A stretch of 64,000 nt of DNA, from assembly GCA_023458055.1 (NCBI GenBank), contig JAEXAW010000012.1, positions 1 to 64,000 on the forward strand, in the 5' to 3' direction. Under the pieces are notes generated by a model. That model did not search any database. It saw only the letters and a program-made list of their open reading frames with translations, and was not told where the DNA came from. The position numbers and the translations under genes are program-made. Numbering within the stretch: position 1 is the stretch's first letter; each line of letters opens with the position of its first letter. Positions 1 through 7,949 of this stretch are shown in pieces. The DNA is from Pseudomonadota bacterium. Its GTDB lineage: Bacteria > Pseudomonadota > Alphaproteobacteria > Sphingomonadales > Sphingomonadaceae.

Positions 1-501
1 AGCACGTCGTGCCATCGCGAAACCCGCGCTCATATTTCCAAAATCAATAGTGACCCCGCTCAGCAACTCGAAGAAGCTAAGCGATGGGCACAGTTGATTG
101 ACGAAATTTCTTCCATTACGGATGCGGCATCGATCCTAAACCAACGTGCGCTCGATCGCATTGCAGATCATCACCGAAGCCGGTTGAACCTGTATCACAT
201 CGGAGTTGCCGGGGTTGTCTCTGGGTTGACCATGGCGGCATTTATTCTGTGCGTGCTTCAAGGGACACCCGTGGGACGAATGCTTGCCGTTGAGATGGCT
301 GGCGCAGAGACGAGAATCGGGGCGGCGAGATTACTGGTTGGTGAAGGTAATCCATATCGCGGCGCGATGGTGGGCGAAATTGCAGCGTTGGTCGAGAACA
401 GGGAATTCGGCCCACACTTCGCACAGTGCATTGAGCGCGCCAAAAAGGCTGGCCAAACCACACAGTGCACAGTGCGAATGCCACATCTCGTTGAACGATA
501 A
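1..501 (+). CDS. Small membrane protein beside relaxase, 5' end outside window
   Basis: The reading frame is open from base 1, so this gene probably begins upstream; an internal TTG at 94 is the first in-window start-like codon. The visible product has a soluble N-terminal part, one membrane segment (GVAGVVSGLTMAAFILCVL, encoded around 200-260) and a C-terminal part ending in a Cys-containing QCTVRMP motif. Its stop overlaps the start of the relaxase gene by one base (TAATG), so the two are translationally coupled. The arrangement recalls the DUF6118-type membrane proteins that precede MobF relaxases in sphingomonad plasmids; that family match is from memory and tentative. It probably belongs to a mobilisation region. 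Confidence 0.6.
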   Translation, partial: STSCHRETRAHISKINSDPAQQLEEAKRWAQLIDEISSITDAASILNQRALDRIADHHRSRLNLYHIGVAGVVSGLTMAAFILCVLQGTPVGRMLAVEMAGAETRIGAARLLVGEGNPYRGAMVGEIAALVENREFGPHFAQCIERAKKAGQTTQCTVRMPHLVER

Positions 502-1760
502 TGGTCGTTTCTATCGGAGTTGTAGGATCAGCCTCAGGCGCCGCTGACTATTACGCAGCTGACAATTATTATCTTGTTGGAGATCAGGTCGGCATTGCGG
601 AATGGGGTGGCAAAGGCGCACGCACGCTGGGTCTAGCCGGTCCGGTGGATGCCCTAAAATTCGAACGCGTCCTAGACGGTGCGCTTCCCAATGGTGATCA
701 AATTCCCAGTGGAGCAGATGGCCATCGTTCTGGCATCGACCTCACATTCTCAGCGCCCAAATCAGTCAGCCTGCTAGCCTTAGTCGGCGGTGATGAACGT
801 GTGCTTCTAGCTCATGCACGGTCGGTCGCGACGGCCATGCAATGGACAGAACATAACCTCGCCGAAGCAAGGCGTGGCAAGAACGGGCATGAAACGGTGC
901 GCACCGGAAATCTCGTCTATGCGACCTTTACGCATAACGTCAGCCGCTCCCTTGACCCACAACTCCACAGTCACGTCGTTGTCGCGAACGCGACCCAACG
1001 TGACGATGGCAGCTGGCGCGCATTAAAAAATGATCAGCTCTTCAAAGAGAATACACTGATCGCTTCCATTTATCATGCTCAACTCCGCGCCGAACTTAGC
1101 AAGCTCGGCTACGAGGATCAGATCAGGAGGCTGGTCGATCGCTATGTCGTGGGCGAGGATGTCGAGAATTTAGACGGGGTTTTGATCGTTAATGAGCTTG
1201 GCAATCAGCAAGCTGCTGAAACCTGGTCAGCCGAGAAAACCCGCAACGAAACGGACATTATCCGATCCAGAGTGCGCAAGACGATCGAGCAGGAATTGGC
1301 CGACGATCCCTACGCGCAGCTATTTTTCTCCGATCTTCTCAGGCGGGCCATTGCGGAGGCTTCCGCGTTGTTCGATCACCCCTACAAGCAGTATGTGCTG
1401 TTCAAGGATTTGGAGGAAAAGCTCGCGGCCAAGACGGTCGACGATCTGCCCAAAGGCCTCGAAGGTCGCCGCCACGCCAGTGCCTATTTCGGGATTATCA
1501 GGCTGGAGATGGGGAACGTGGTCTCTACGGCGACTGAACAAGAGGAGTTTATCCACGCGGCGTTGGATATGGAGAAGTTCGTCGAGAGCGCCATCGCGGA
1601 AAATTCGCTGAATCCAGCAAACATTGAAGCGGCCATCCGAAAGGCTTTGTTGCCGCGCCTATTTGGCGTGACCGGCTTGGATAAAGCAAAGGTTATTACT
1701 GAGAGGATTGTCGAGGTAACCCGCGTCGGGCTTGCTCGTGACAACGGCGCAAAGACATGA
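501..1760 (+). CDS. Chimeric protein: MobF relaxase N-terminus fused in frame to HsdR C-terminus
   Basis: Residues 1 to about 204 are the N-terminal half of a TrwC/TraA (MobF) relaxase. Visible are the tyrosine pairs Y17/Y18 and Y23/Y24 and the metal-binding histidines H145, H156 and H158 in FTHNVSRSLDPQLHSH. A full relaxase continues much further, with a helicase domain. Here, after the conserved AELSKLGY, the protein switches to a sequence typical of the C-terminal end of type I restriction subunit HsdR (TRNETDIIRSRVRKTIEQEL; NPANIEAAIRKALLPRLF; ITRVGL-like end). The junction lies near base 1110. The frame is intact for 419 codons, so a fusion protein could be made, but neither parent is complete. 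It overlaps the next gene by 4 bases, as HsdR usually does with its metallopeptidase partner. Confidence 0.75.
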   Translation: MVVSIGVVGSASGAADYYAADNYYLVGDQVGIAEWGGKGARTLGLAGPVDALKFERVLDGALPNGDQIPSGADGHRSGIDLTFSAPKSVSLLALVGGDERVLLAHARSVATAMQWTEHNLAEARRGKNGHETVRTGNLVYATFTHNVSRSLDPQLHSHVVVANATQRDDGSWRALKNDQLFKENTLIASIYHAQLRAELSKLGYEDQIRRLVDRYVVGEDVENLDGVLIVNELGNQQAAETWSAEKTRNETDIIRSRVRKTIEQELADDPYAQLFFSDLLRRAIAEASALFDHPYKQYVLFKDLEEKLAAKTVDDLPKGLEGRRHASAYFGIIRLEMGNVVSTATEQEEFIHAALDMEKFVESAIAENSLNPANIEAAIRKALLPRLFGVTGLDKAKVITERIVEVTRVGLARDNGAKT

Positions 1761-2482
1761 TTGTTCGATACGGCGATCAGGAGGTCTCGTGTCTCGTTCG
1801 ACGAACCGCTGCTGTCTCGGGCCGTATCCGCATCCACGTCTACCCCAACGGCGATGTCGAAATTGAAGCTCCCGAAGATAAAGAAGCCGATCAGATCAAT
1901 GCCGCGGCCCAGCGACGTGCAAGATGGATTTTCCAGCATCGCAACGCGGCCATCGCCGCGCGACGAATGGCGCTACCGCGCACATATGTAAGCGGGGAAA
2001 CCCACTTCTATCTTGGGCGGAGACACAAGCTCATTGTCCATGAGAGCAAAGCGGAGCGCTCAGAAGTCAAACTTTTGCGAGGCAACCTCAAAGTTTCGTT
2101 GCCGGTGGCGGATCGAACCGCAGTAAGACGTAGACTGAATGAATGGTATAGTGATCGGGCCAACGAATATTTGAGCAAGAAGATCGGCGAAATCTCGGAG
2201 CGGTTTAGTTGGATTAACGGCCCGCCACCGTTCAAGCTTATGCGTATGAGAACGCAATGGGGAAGTTGCTCGCCCGACGGGGTTATCTACCTGAACCCTG
2301 CACTCATAAGGGCACCACGTCACTGCATCGAATATGTCATTTTACACGAATTCTGTCATCTGATCGAACATAACCACAGTAAGCGATTTTTCGATTTGCT
2401 TACCAGGAGCATGCCAGACTGGGAGCCTGCAAAAAGGGAATTAGACTCGCTTGCCGAGTTAATCTTGGCGGGAAATGAATGA
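1757..2482 (+). CDS. YgjP-type (DUF45) zinc metallopeptidase of a type I restriction locus
   Basis: 241-residue protein with the SprT/YgjP-like signature: zinc motif HEFCH at residues 197-201, further histidines at 205 and 207, and the conserved RTQWGSCS block at 165-172. The N-terminal half has the YgjP beta-rich pattern with repeated arginines. The start ATG overlaps the preceding stop (ATGA), giving a coupled pair. Genes of this family commonly follow hsdR in type I restriction-modification loci, which fits the HsdR-like tail just upstream. Its role there is not well established. With hsdM, hsdS and most of hsdR absent from the visible sequence, it is probably a leftover. Confidence 0.85.
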   Translation: MIVRYGDQEVSCLVRRTAAVSGRIRIHVYPNGDVEIEAPEDKEADQINAAAQRRARWIFQHRNAAIAARRMALPRTYVSGETHFYLGRRHKLIVHESKAERSEVKLLRGNLKVSLPVADRTAVRRRLNEWYSDRANEYLSKKIGEISERFSWINGPPPFKLMRMRTQWGSCSPDGVIYLNPALIRAPRHCIEYVILHEFCHLIEHNHSKRFFDLLTRSMPDWEPAKRELDSLAELILAGNE

Positions 2483-2677
2483 TCGGCAAAGCTTCGAATT
2501 GCAGCCCGAGCTTCTGAATGACCGCGATGTTAGCGAAGAGCGCCGTGGACCATGTTCGGCTTTGCACCTTAACCAATCATTTAACCATCTCTTGCTCGTT
2601 TTAACATTCAGGCAAAAACACTATCTGTATTTTACAGATTTTACAAAATTTATGTATTAGACGTAAACTGATCAGGC

Positions 2678-2698
2678 TATGTCGTTCCGACCGACATA
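2678..2698 (+). promoter_or_regulatory. Palindromic operator candidate upstream of antitoxin gene
   Basis: A perfect 7-base inverted repeat, TATGTCG and CGACATA, separated by 7 bases, sits 14 bases before the antitoxin start, just ahead of its AAGGAC ribosome-binding site. Phd/YefM antitoxins repress their own promoters through such short palindromes, so this is a plausible autoregulatory site. The AT-rich stretch before it (2580-2670) probably carries the promoter. Confidence 0.55.
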
Positions 2699-2712
2699 AG
2701 GACGAATTCACC

Positions 2713-3042
2713 ATGACCCTCGAAAAAAGTGATTCGTTAGCCGGACCGGCAGAAACCATCTCTTCGACTTCGATCCAAAGAAACTATGGCGCTTTTCAGG
2801 ATCGTGCCCGGGTGCAAACCCAAGAAGTTACGGTGCGCGGGCGACCAGCTTATTATGCGGTGCCCGCGCATAAATATATCCGATTGATGGCAACTCTTAA
2901 TGACGTGAAGCAACTGAGAAATCTGCAAGTCCGCACCCGTAAGGACAATGCTGATGAAATCGAAGCTGACTATCAATCTTCCCGCCCAAGCGCAGAAGAG
3001 ATTAAAAATGATCGCTGGGCCGACGAAACTGATCTAAGTTGA
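2713..3042 (+). CDS. Phd/YefM-family antitoxin, apparently without toxin
   Basis: 109-residue protein. Residues about 16-60 (SIQRNYGAFQDRA, then VRGRPAYYAVPAHKYIRLM) follow the Phd/YefM N-terminal DNA-binding pattern, in which a 'Q-x-N-F-G-x-x-Q' helix is followed by 'RGRP' and 'S-x-E-E-Y'. The acidic C-terminus (about 75-109) would be the toxin-binding tail. The start is supported by AAGGACG nine bases upstream. No ParE, Doc or RelE-like frame follows; the sequence downstream is a monooxygenase fragment. It is therefore an orphan antitoxin, either a relic or one acting against a toxin encoded elsewhere. Confidence 0.75.
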   Translation: MTLEKSDSLAGPAETISSTSIQRNYGAFQDRARVQTQEVTVRGRPAYYAVPAHKYIRLMATLNDVKQLRNLQVRTRKDNADEIEADYQSSRPSAEEIKNDRWADETDLS

Positions 3043-3118
3043 CCCGACCGACACCGACTCCCACGACTTGCGCATTGCGCGCTCAATCCGGCGACAAAAA
3101 TGCACTTTTAAAGCCTCC

Positions 3119-3301
3119 GGAGTTCAGATCGTCACGGCTCTTGCCGATGAAGTCTCTCAACTCGTGCATTTCCAGCGGGCACCGCAGTGGATAATGCCAG
3201 TCCAGCAGTTCGCGTATAGCGATAAGGACCGCGAGGCGTTTCGCTCCCACCCCGACCAGATAGCTGCCGCCAATATACAGTGGTTGACTACGGCGTGGTA
3301 A
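3119..3301 (+). pseudogene. Fragment of a Baeyer-Villiger-type flavin monooxygenase
   Basis: The frame encodes VQIVTALADEVSQLVHFQRAP followed by QWIMPVQQFAYSDKDREAF, close to the segment after the second Rossmann motif of flavin-containing/Baeyer-Villiger monooxygenases (usual pattern 'GASAxQIxPxIAxxVxxLxxFQRxPxWxxP'). About 60 residues of a protein normally near 500 remain. There is no FAD motif or start, and the frame ends at 3301. This is an internal fragment left by recombination. The following 267 bases (3302-3568) show no convincing gene. Confidence 0.6.
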
Positions 3302-3568
3302 CAGCCATCACCGCATTGCGAGCAACGCCAGCCGCTGGCAACGGCTTTATTTGACCGGTGTAACCTTCGTACGTCGGCGGGAGACCCGAGGCCACCTATG
3401 CTTGACAATATTCAGGGTACCTTTGCAAATGTTAAAGGTTGGAGACTTCGGGTCCGTAGGAGCGATGGTTATGGGGATGCCTAACCCGTCTGTGACCCCG
3501 GCATCATAAAAGTTAGTACATTGCTTCACCCATCGAACGGTTGGTAAATTTCTGACATCGCCCCTCCG

Positions 3569-4708
3569 CTAAGCGGCAAACCGATCCGGCGAGATATGCT
3601 CTGGCAGAACACCATGACTTCGGAGTTCCTCTGGCCAAGCTAGATCGAACAAAAAGGCCTCGACCGCCAGAGCCATGGCGGGGGAGGTTTGCAACCCGTA
3701 ACCACCTTGTCCAGCTAACCAAAAGAAATTGGGGCCGTCCGGCGCAAAACCTGCGGTCGGCACATTATCCGGCGCAAAGGTGCGAAGACCCGCCCAACGT
3801 ATGTCGATCCGGCCAACCGTCAATGTGGTCGATTGTTCGATCCGCCATGCGGCCAGCGCCACATCATATTCCTCGGGCTGGGCATCGCATGGTGCCGATG
3901 GCGTCACATCCATCGGCGAAGCCAGCAAACGGCCCGCATCGGGGAGCATATAGAAGCCGTCATCTTTGACCGTTTTGGTGAACGGCCATGACGCTACATC
4001 TAATTCAGCAGGCGGCGCGAAGCCAATGATCGTGCGTCGCAAGGGTCGCAGCCCAAGTGGACGCACGCCCGCAATCATCGCGATTTCATCTGCCCAAGCT
4101 CCGGCGGCATTAACAATGGTTTTGGCAGAATAGCGCGCGCCGCCTGCATCCACATCCCATCCATCAGCGGTTGGTGTAATTGCCTCGACATTGGCGTCGA
4201 AAATGAGCGTCCCTCCCGCATGACGGAGGGCGCGGGCGTTGGCCTGGAGCAGCGCGTCGGTATCGAGTTTCTTGCCTCCAGTATCGATCAGCCCCGCAAC
4301 GATGGTGTCTGGGCCGGTGCGCAGAACCGGAACCAGATCAAGCATGTCTCGTTCGCTCGCGCGATACACATTATTGGTAAAGCGGGCCATGTCAGCGCGA
4401 AGCGTCTCGAGCGCGGGAACAGTTTCCGCCTCGGCAATGAACAGCGCAGGCTTGTTTGTCCACAAGGTGACGTCGCCGAATTCTGTTGGGGGCGCGTTGA
4501 AAAAATCGCTGCTTGCTGCCGTCATGCCGCGCACGGCGTCATCGCCGATGCCGAAATGATAAAAAGTAGCGCTACGGCCCGACGAGTGGTAGCCGAGCGC
4601 AGATTCTCGCTCCAAGACAATCGTATCGGCGTGGCGCGCGATGCGAGCAGCGGCAGACATGCCAGCGATGCCGCCGCCGATTACGATAACATCGGCACCT
4701 ATTCGCAT
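3569..4708 (-). CDS. FAD-dependent D-amino-acid dehydrogenase (DauA-like)
   Basis: DAO-family flavoprotein of about 379 residues. It has the N-terminal dinucleotide-binding motif VIGGGIAGMS, the GYHSSGRSA motif shared with Pseudomonas D-arginine dehydrogenase, a central VNAAGAWADEIA block and a C-terminal substrate and FAD region (WAGLRTFAPDNVP; GQGGYGLQTSPA). These match DauA-type enzymes, which oxidise D-arginine and other D-amino acids to 2-oxo acids. ATG 4708, directly before the Rossmann fold, is preferred; an in-frame ATG at 4747 would add 13 basic residues. It is transcribed divergently from a LysR-type regulator, which is the likely controller. Exact substrate is not determinable. Confidence 0.8.
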   Translation of the reverse strand: MRIGADVIVIGGGIAGMSAAARIARHADTIVLERESALGYHSSGRSATFYHFGIGDDAVRGMTAASSDFFNAPPTEFGDVTLWTNKPALFIAEAETVPALETLRADMARFTNNVYRASERDMLDLVPVLRTGPDTIVAGLIDTGGKKLDTDALLQANARALRHAGGTLIFDANVEAITPTADGWDVDAGGARYSAKTIVNAAGAWADEIAMIAGVRPLGLRPLRRTIIGFAPPAELDVASWPFTKTVKDDGFYMLPDAGRLLASPMDVTPSAPCDAQPEEYDVALAAWRIEQSTTLTVGRIDIRWAGLRTFAPDNVPTAGFAPDGPNFFWLAGQGGYGLQTSPAMALAVEAFLFDLAWPEELRSHGVLPEHISPDRFAA

Positions 4709-4875
4709 TCTTGAGGTTTTCCTTGCAATATGTCGCTTGTGTCGCATTCGGACACATCCGGCGATCGATAGTTCTCATTTAAATTAGACGTTACCCTCGC
4801 TGCGAAGCGAACCCTCATTGGCTACAAATCAACTTATGGCTTTGACAAACCGTATCGGTCAGATCAAATCGGCTA

Positions 4876-5769
4876 ATGGATCTGAAGCATCTTGAAGACT
4901 TTATTAGCCTCTGCGAAACTCGCAGTTTCTCGCGCTCTGCCGAGATACGAAATGTGACACAATCTGCGTTCAGCCGCCGAATTCAAGCACTGGAATTGTG
5001 GCTCGGCACCACTCTGGTGGATCGTAGCAGTTACCCGCTATCATTGACCGCGACGGGCAGGCAGTTCCGCGAGACGGCTGATGAGACACTCAGCATGTTG
5101 TCCGAAGCGCGAGCGGAGATCCAGGTGCGGGAGCGACGTTCGCGTAAAACTATTAGCTTTGCCGCCCTTCACACTTTGGCGATAAGTGTTTTTCCTCGCT
5201 GGCTCCGAGAGATTGAACATGTCGCAGGCCCTCTCAAGACTGAGATGTTGGCCGACAACGCGTATAATTGTTTTCAGGCCTTAGTCGACGGAAAGAGCGA
5301 TTTTTTACTCACATTTCATCATGAAGCCGTTCCGCTATCACTCGATCCAGAGCTATTCCCCCACATCTTGTTAGGAACCGACAGGTTACTTTCGGTTTCT
5401 TGTGTAAAACATGGAAAATCGGTATTTAAGCTTGACAACACAGCCCCGTTACTTGCCTATGGGCGAGAATCTTTTCTTGGAAAACTTAGTTTTTATGCCG
5501 CCCGCGCCGCAGGAATTGATCAGTCACCAAGCCACGTGAACGATAACGCCATTGCTGAAATATTGAAGGCTATGGTTCTCGCAGGGCACGGCATTGCTTG
5601 GCTCCCGGAGAGCTTGATCAAGCGAGAGTTGGAATCAAAACAATTGGAAGATTTAGGTGCGAGTCTATCGATGGATATCCGAATGTATCGCTCAATCGAA
5701 CGAACGCGCCAGTCAGTTATCGATCTGTGGGATGCGGCAAATTCTTTGATTGACAGAAGGCGTTTCTAA
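4876..5769 (+). CDS. LysR-family transcriptional regulator (HypT/YjiE-like)
   Basis: 297 residues. The N-terminal winged helix-turn-helix (about 1-60) contains FSRSAEIRNVTQSAFSRRIQ and ALELWLGTTLVDR, typical of LysR regulators. The C-terminal effector domain has FLGKLSFYAARA and AGHGIAWLPESLI, resembling the Escherichia coli HypT (YjiE) branch. It is divergent from the D-amino-acid dehydrogenase gene across a 167-base gap, the classic LysR arrangement, so it probably controls that gene. The ligand or redox signal cannot be told from sequence. Its stop lies only 3 bases from the convergent CapA-like gene. Confidence 0.85.
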   Translation: MDLKHLEDFISLCETRSFSRSAEIRNVTQSAFSRRIQALELWLGTTLVDRSSYPLSLTATGRQFRETADETLSMLSEARAEIQVRERRSRKTISFAALHTLAISVFPRWLREIEHVAGPLKTEMLADNAYNCFQALVDGKSDFLLTFHHEAVPLSLDPELFPHILLGTDRLLSVSCVKHGKSVFKLDNTAPLLAYGRESFLGKLSFYAARAAGIDQSPSHVNDNAIAEILKAMVLAGHGIAWLPESLIKRELESKQLEDLGASLSMDIRMYRSIERTRQSVIDLWDAANSLIDRRRF

Positions 5770-5772
5770 CGT

Positions 5773-7188
5773 TCAACGTCTGCCTCTGCTCGCTGCCGCT
5801 ATTCTAATTAGACCAACTCCGTTTTCGACCACGAGCGTGGTACCAAATGGCTTCGACATCTCCCGCAGGCGATGGAGTATCTTTGCCCCGTGTTCGCGCG
5901 TCGCCATACGAGGAACGCCGCGATCAGCGCCTTCAACTTCAACACCCAGGTCGATTGGATACAGTTTAATCTCAGCCAATTGCCCGTTTTCATAGCGTGA
6001 AATTGCAATAACAGATTCGAAAAACGCAGGGTTGGAAAACGTGCGAGCATTACGAGCCTGAAGAAATTCCGGGACGGTTACATTTTTTGGATCAACACCG
6101 AACTGTCCATACATGTCGGACGGCGCTACATCGAGCGAGTTATTCATCATTGCGAAATTGCCGAGCGAATAGAAGATCGGTTTCCCCTTGTATATTTCAA
6201 TACCACGAAGTTGGTGCGGGCCATGACCGACATAAGCATCCGCTCCAGCGTCTATTGCGGCGTGCGCGAGTTCTACAGCGAAGTCAGCCGGTTCTTGAAA
6301 ATCATTGCCGGGCTCATGGTTGTGCATGGAAAAAATTACAAAATTGCCGTTTTGCCGAGCTTGACGGACAGCGCGAATATTCTCCGCCAAATCGCTTACG
6401 TCCATACGATACCTATACTCGAGAAACTTGCCTCCCGCAGCCCCGACTGCGAAGCGATTGCCAAAAAGTGTAACGGATTCTGCGGTAGATCCGTCGGTAC
6501 GAAGCGGTGATTTCGCAGCGATTGAACCGAGCGCTGCAAGTTGGTCTGGCGTCACCAATGTGGTGCGCGAAGTTCGGATCGTGTTGACACCTGGGCGACC
6601 AGCAACCTCACCGACAGGGTCACTGGCGCGCGACATCGGGGTAAATGTCGACGTCGCCGAGATCAGAGCAATCCGACCCTTGGAAACGTCGAGATAGCGA
6701 GGTGCGCGCGCGCCAGCCATTGTCGTACCAGTGCCTGACCAGACGAGTTTAACGTCACTAAGGCGTCGGCCGGTTTCAATCATTCCCTCCGCCCCCCAGT
6801 CAGTTGAATGATTATTGGCGTGGCTTAGCATGTCGAAACCCAGCTTCGCCACGTCATCGGGTACTCGTGGGTCAGCAAGCATCCAAGTGCCTCCTGATTC
6901 AGCCTGCGCGATCGCACTAGTATTGGACAGATCAAGCACGGTCGTCTCAAAATTTCCAAAGGTAATATCGGGTTCGCGAAGCAGGCGGACCATTTCCGGG
7001 TCACGAGCCTCAAGCGTGGCAAGCATAGGTCGCAAGTAGATCATGTCGCCGACAGCAGCGAGCGTAAAGTCATTTTGAACGGGCATCGTTGGCACAGGCT
7101 GTGTGGCCAACTGCTCCTGCGCCGCGGACGCGCAAAGGGGAGCAACTGTTGCGATAATATAAACGAGTAGCTTATAATGGCGTTTCAT
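5773..7188 (-). CDS. CapA-family (poly-gamma-glutamate type) exported metallophosphatase-like protein
   Basis: 471 residues with signal peptide (MKRHYKLLVYIIATVAPLC, cleavage near the ASAAQ). The PGA_cap fold is marked by AVGDMIYLRP, the metal-site SHANNHSTDWG, and GHGPHQLRGIEIYKGKPI followed by YSLGNF. CapA proteins are calcineurin-like and were first known from poly-gamma-glutamate capsule export; other members are peptide hydrolases. ATG 7188 is chosen because GGAGG lies just upstream; an earlier in-frame start has no such site. It is last in a co-directional set with an ECF sigma factor, a serine hydrolase and a TonB receptor, suggesting a role in handling an imported or envelope peptide or glycan. 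Confidence 0.8.
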   Translation of the reverse strand: MKRHYKLLVYIIATVAPLCASAAQEQLATQPVPTMPVQNDFTLAAVGDMIYLRPMLATLEARDPEMVRLLREPDITFGNFETTVLDLSNTSAIAQAESGGTWMLADPRVPDDVAKLGFDMLSHANNHSTDWGAEGMIETGRRLSDVKLVWSGTGTTMAGARAPRYLDVSKGRIALISATSTFTPMSRASDPVGEVAGRPGVNTIRTSRTTLVTPDQLAALGSIAAKSPLRTDGSTAESVTLFGNRFAVGAAGGKFLEYRYRMDVSDLAENIRAVRQARQNGNFVIFSMHNHEPGNDFQEPADFAVELAHAAIDAGADAYVGHGPHQLRGIEIYKGKPIFYSLGNFAMMNNSLDVAPSDMYGQFGVDPKNVTVPEFLQARNARTFSNPAFFESVIAISRYENGQLAEIKLYPIDLGVEVEGADRGVPRMATREHGAKILHRLREMSKPFGTTLVVENGVGLIRIAAASRGRR

Positions 7189-7227
7189 CAGGCGTCCTCC
7201 AATTACGAGTGTTATTTCTAACCTCAA

Positions 7228-7848
7228 TCAAGCTGATTTTAATGTTGGCGCTTCTCTCACAATTTGGTCGGCGTTCGCGTAAACACGGTGGCTCCGATTG
7301 ACTGAATAGAATGATTTGCAAGGATCGTCTGAGATATCGGCGTCGTAGTTCGACATGAAGAGCTCTAGTTCTGTCTTTAAGTGGGCCATCGCCAATAATA
7401 TGTGTTTCTGAACCATTCGTGGCGTAATAGACAACTGGGAAGCGATGTCGGTCGCCGACATATCTTTGTGGCGCCGCAATTCGAAAACTTCTCGACGGCG
7501 CGGCGGGAGATCAGCCAGAATGGCGTTATAGACATTTAATAGATCAGATAGGTGCCGACCTTGCTCTTGAGACGGTTCAATTCCAAGCATTTGCTCAGAT
7601 ACCGATTCTAAATCGATTGCATCAGCGTCGACCGATTTTCTTCTAGCACGATCAACAACCAAATTACTCGCTATTTTCAATAAATAGTTGAACGGAGAGA
7701 TGATGTCCTGCTCTGCCTGAAAGGCATGGAAGCGCATGAACGCATCCTGGACCACGTCGTCTACGTCATTCTGATCGCGAATTCTGCCAGCAACGAAGCG
7801 TCGCAGGCGATCTCGATAATCATTAACAAGATTACTATCCAACTCCAT
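7228..7848 (-). CDS. ECF sigma factor (FecI-like)
   Basis: 206 residues. Region 2 (about 25-45, NDVDDVVQDAFMRFHAF) and region 4 (about 125-175, with TDIASQLSITPRMVQKHILL) are clear. FecI-type sigma factors in sphingomonads normally sit next to a FecR anti-sigma gene and a TonB receptor. Here the receptor is two genes upstream, but no FecR-like gene is present. The C-terminus extends about 30 residues past region 4 and has no recognised domain. Control may be by transcription, or by an anti-sigma factor elsewhere. It probably drives the receptor/hydrolase/CapA set. Confidence 0.85.
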   Translation of the reverse strand: MELDSNLVNDYRDRLRRFVAGRIRDQNDVDDVVQDAFMRFHAFQAEQDIISPFNYLLKIASNLVVDRARRKSVDADAIDLESVSEQMLGIEPSQEQGRHLSDLLNVYNAILADLPPRRREVFELRRHKDMSATDIASQLSITPRMVQKHILLAMAHLKTELELFMSNYDADISDDPCKSFYSVNRSHRVYANADQIVREAPTLKSA

Positions 7849-7949
7849 TTCCCAATGATTTCAGGTTCGAGCAGGCCTCGTCCAATGCCAAGATCGAACG
7901 CGATATTCGATTATTGCATAACTATTGAAATCATTGATTTTAAGTTGGT

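Noticed and set aside
2475..2660. 61-codon frame after the metallopeptidase
   Set aside because: It overlaps the preceding gene, has no ribosome-binding site, and its composition shifts to AT-rich noncoding sequence midway.
3347..3529. 60-codon minus-strand frame between the monooxygenase scrap and the dehydrogenase
   Set aside because: No domain or start signal; a decayed fragment is possible but nothing supports it.
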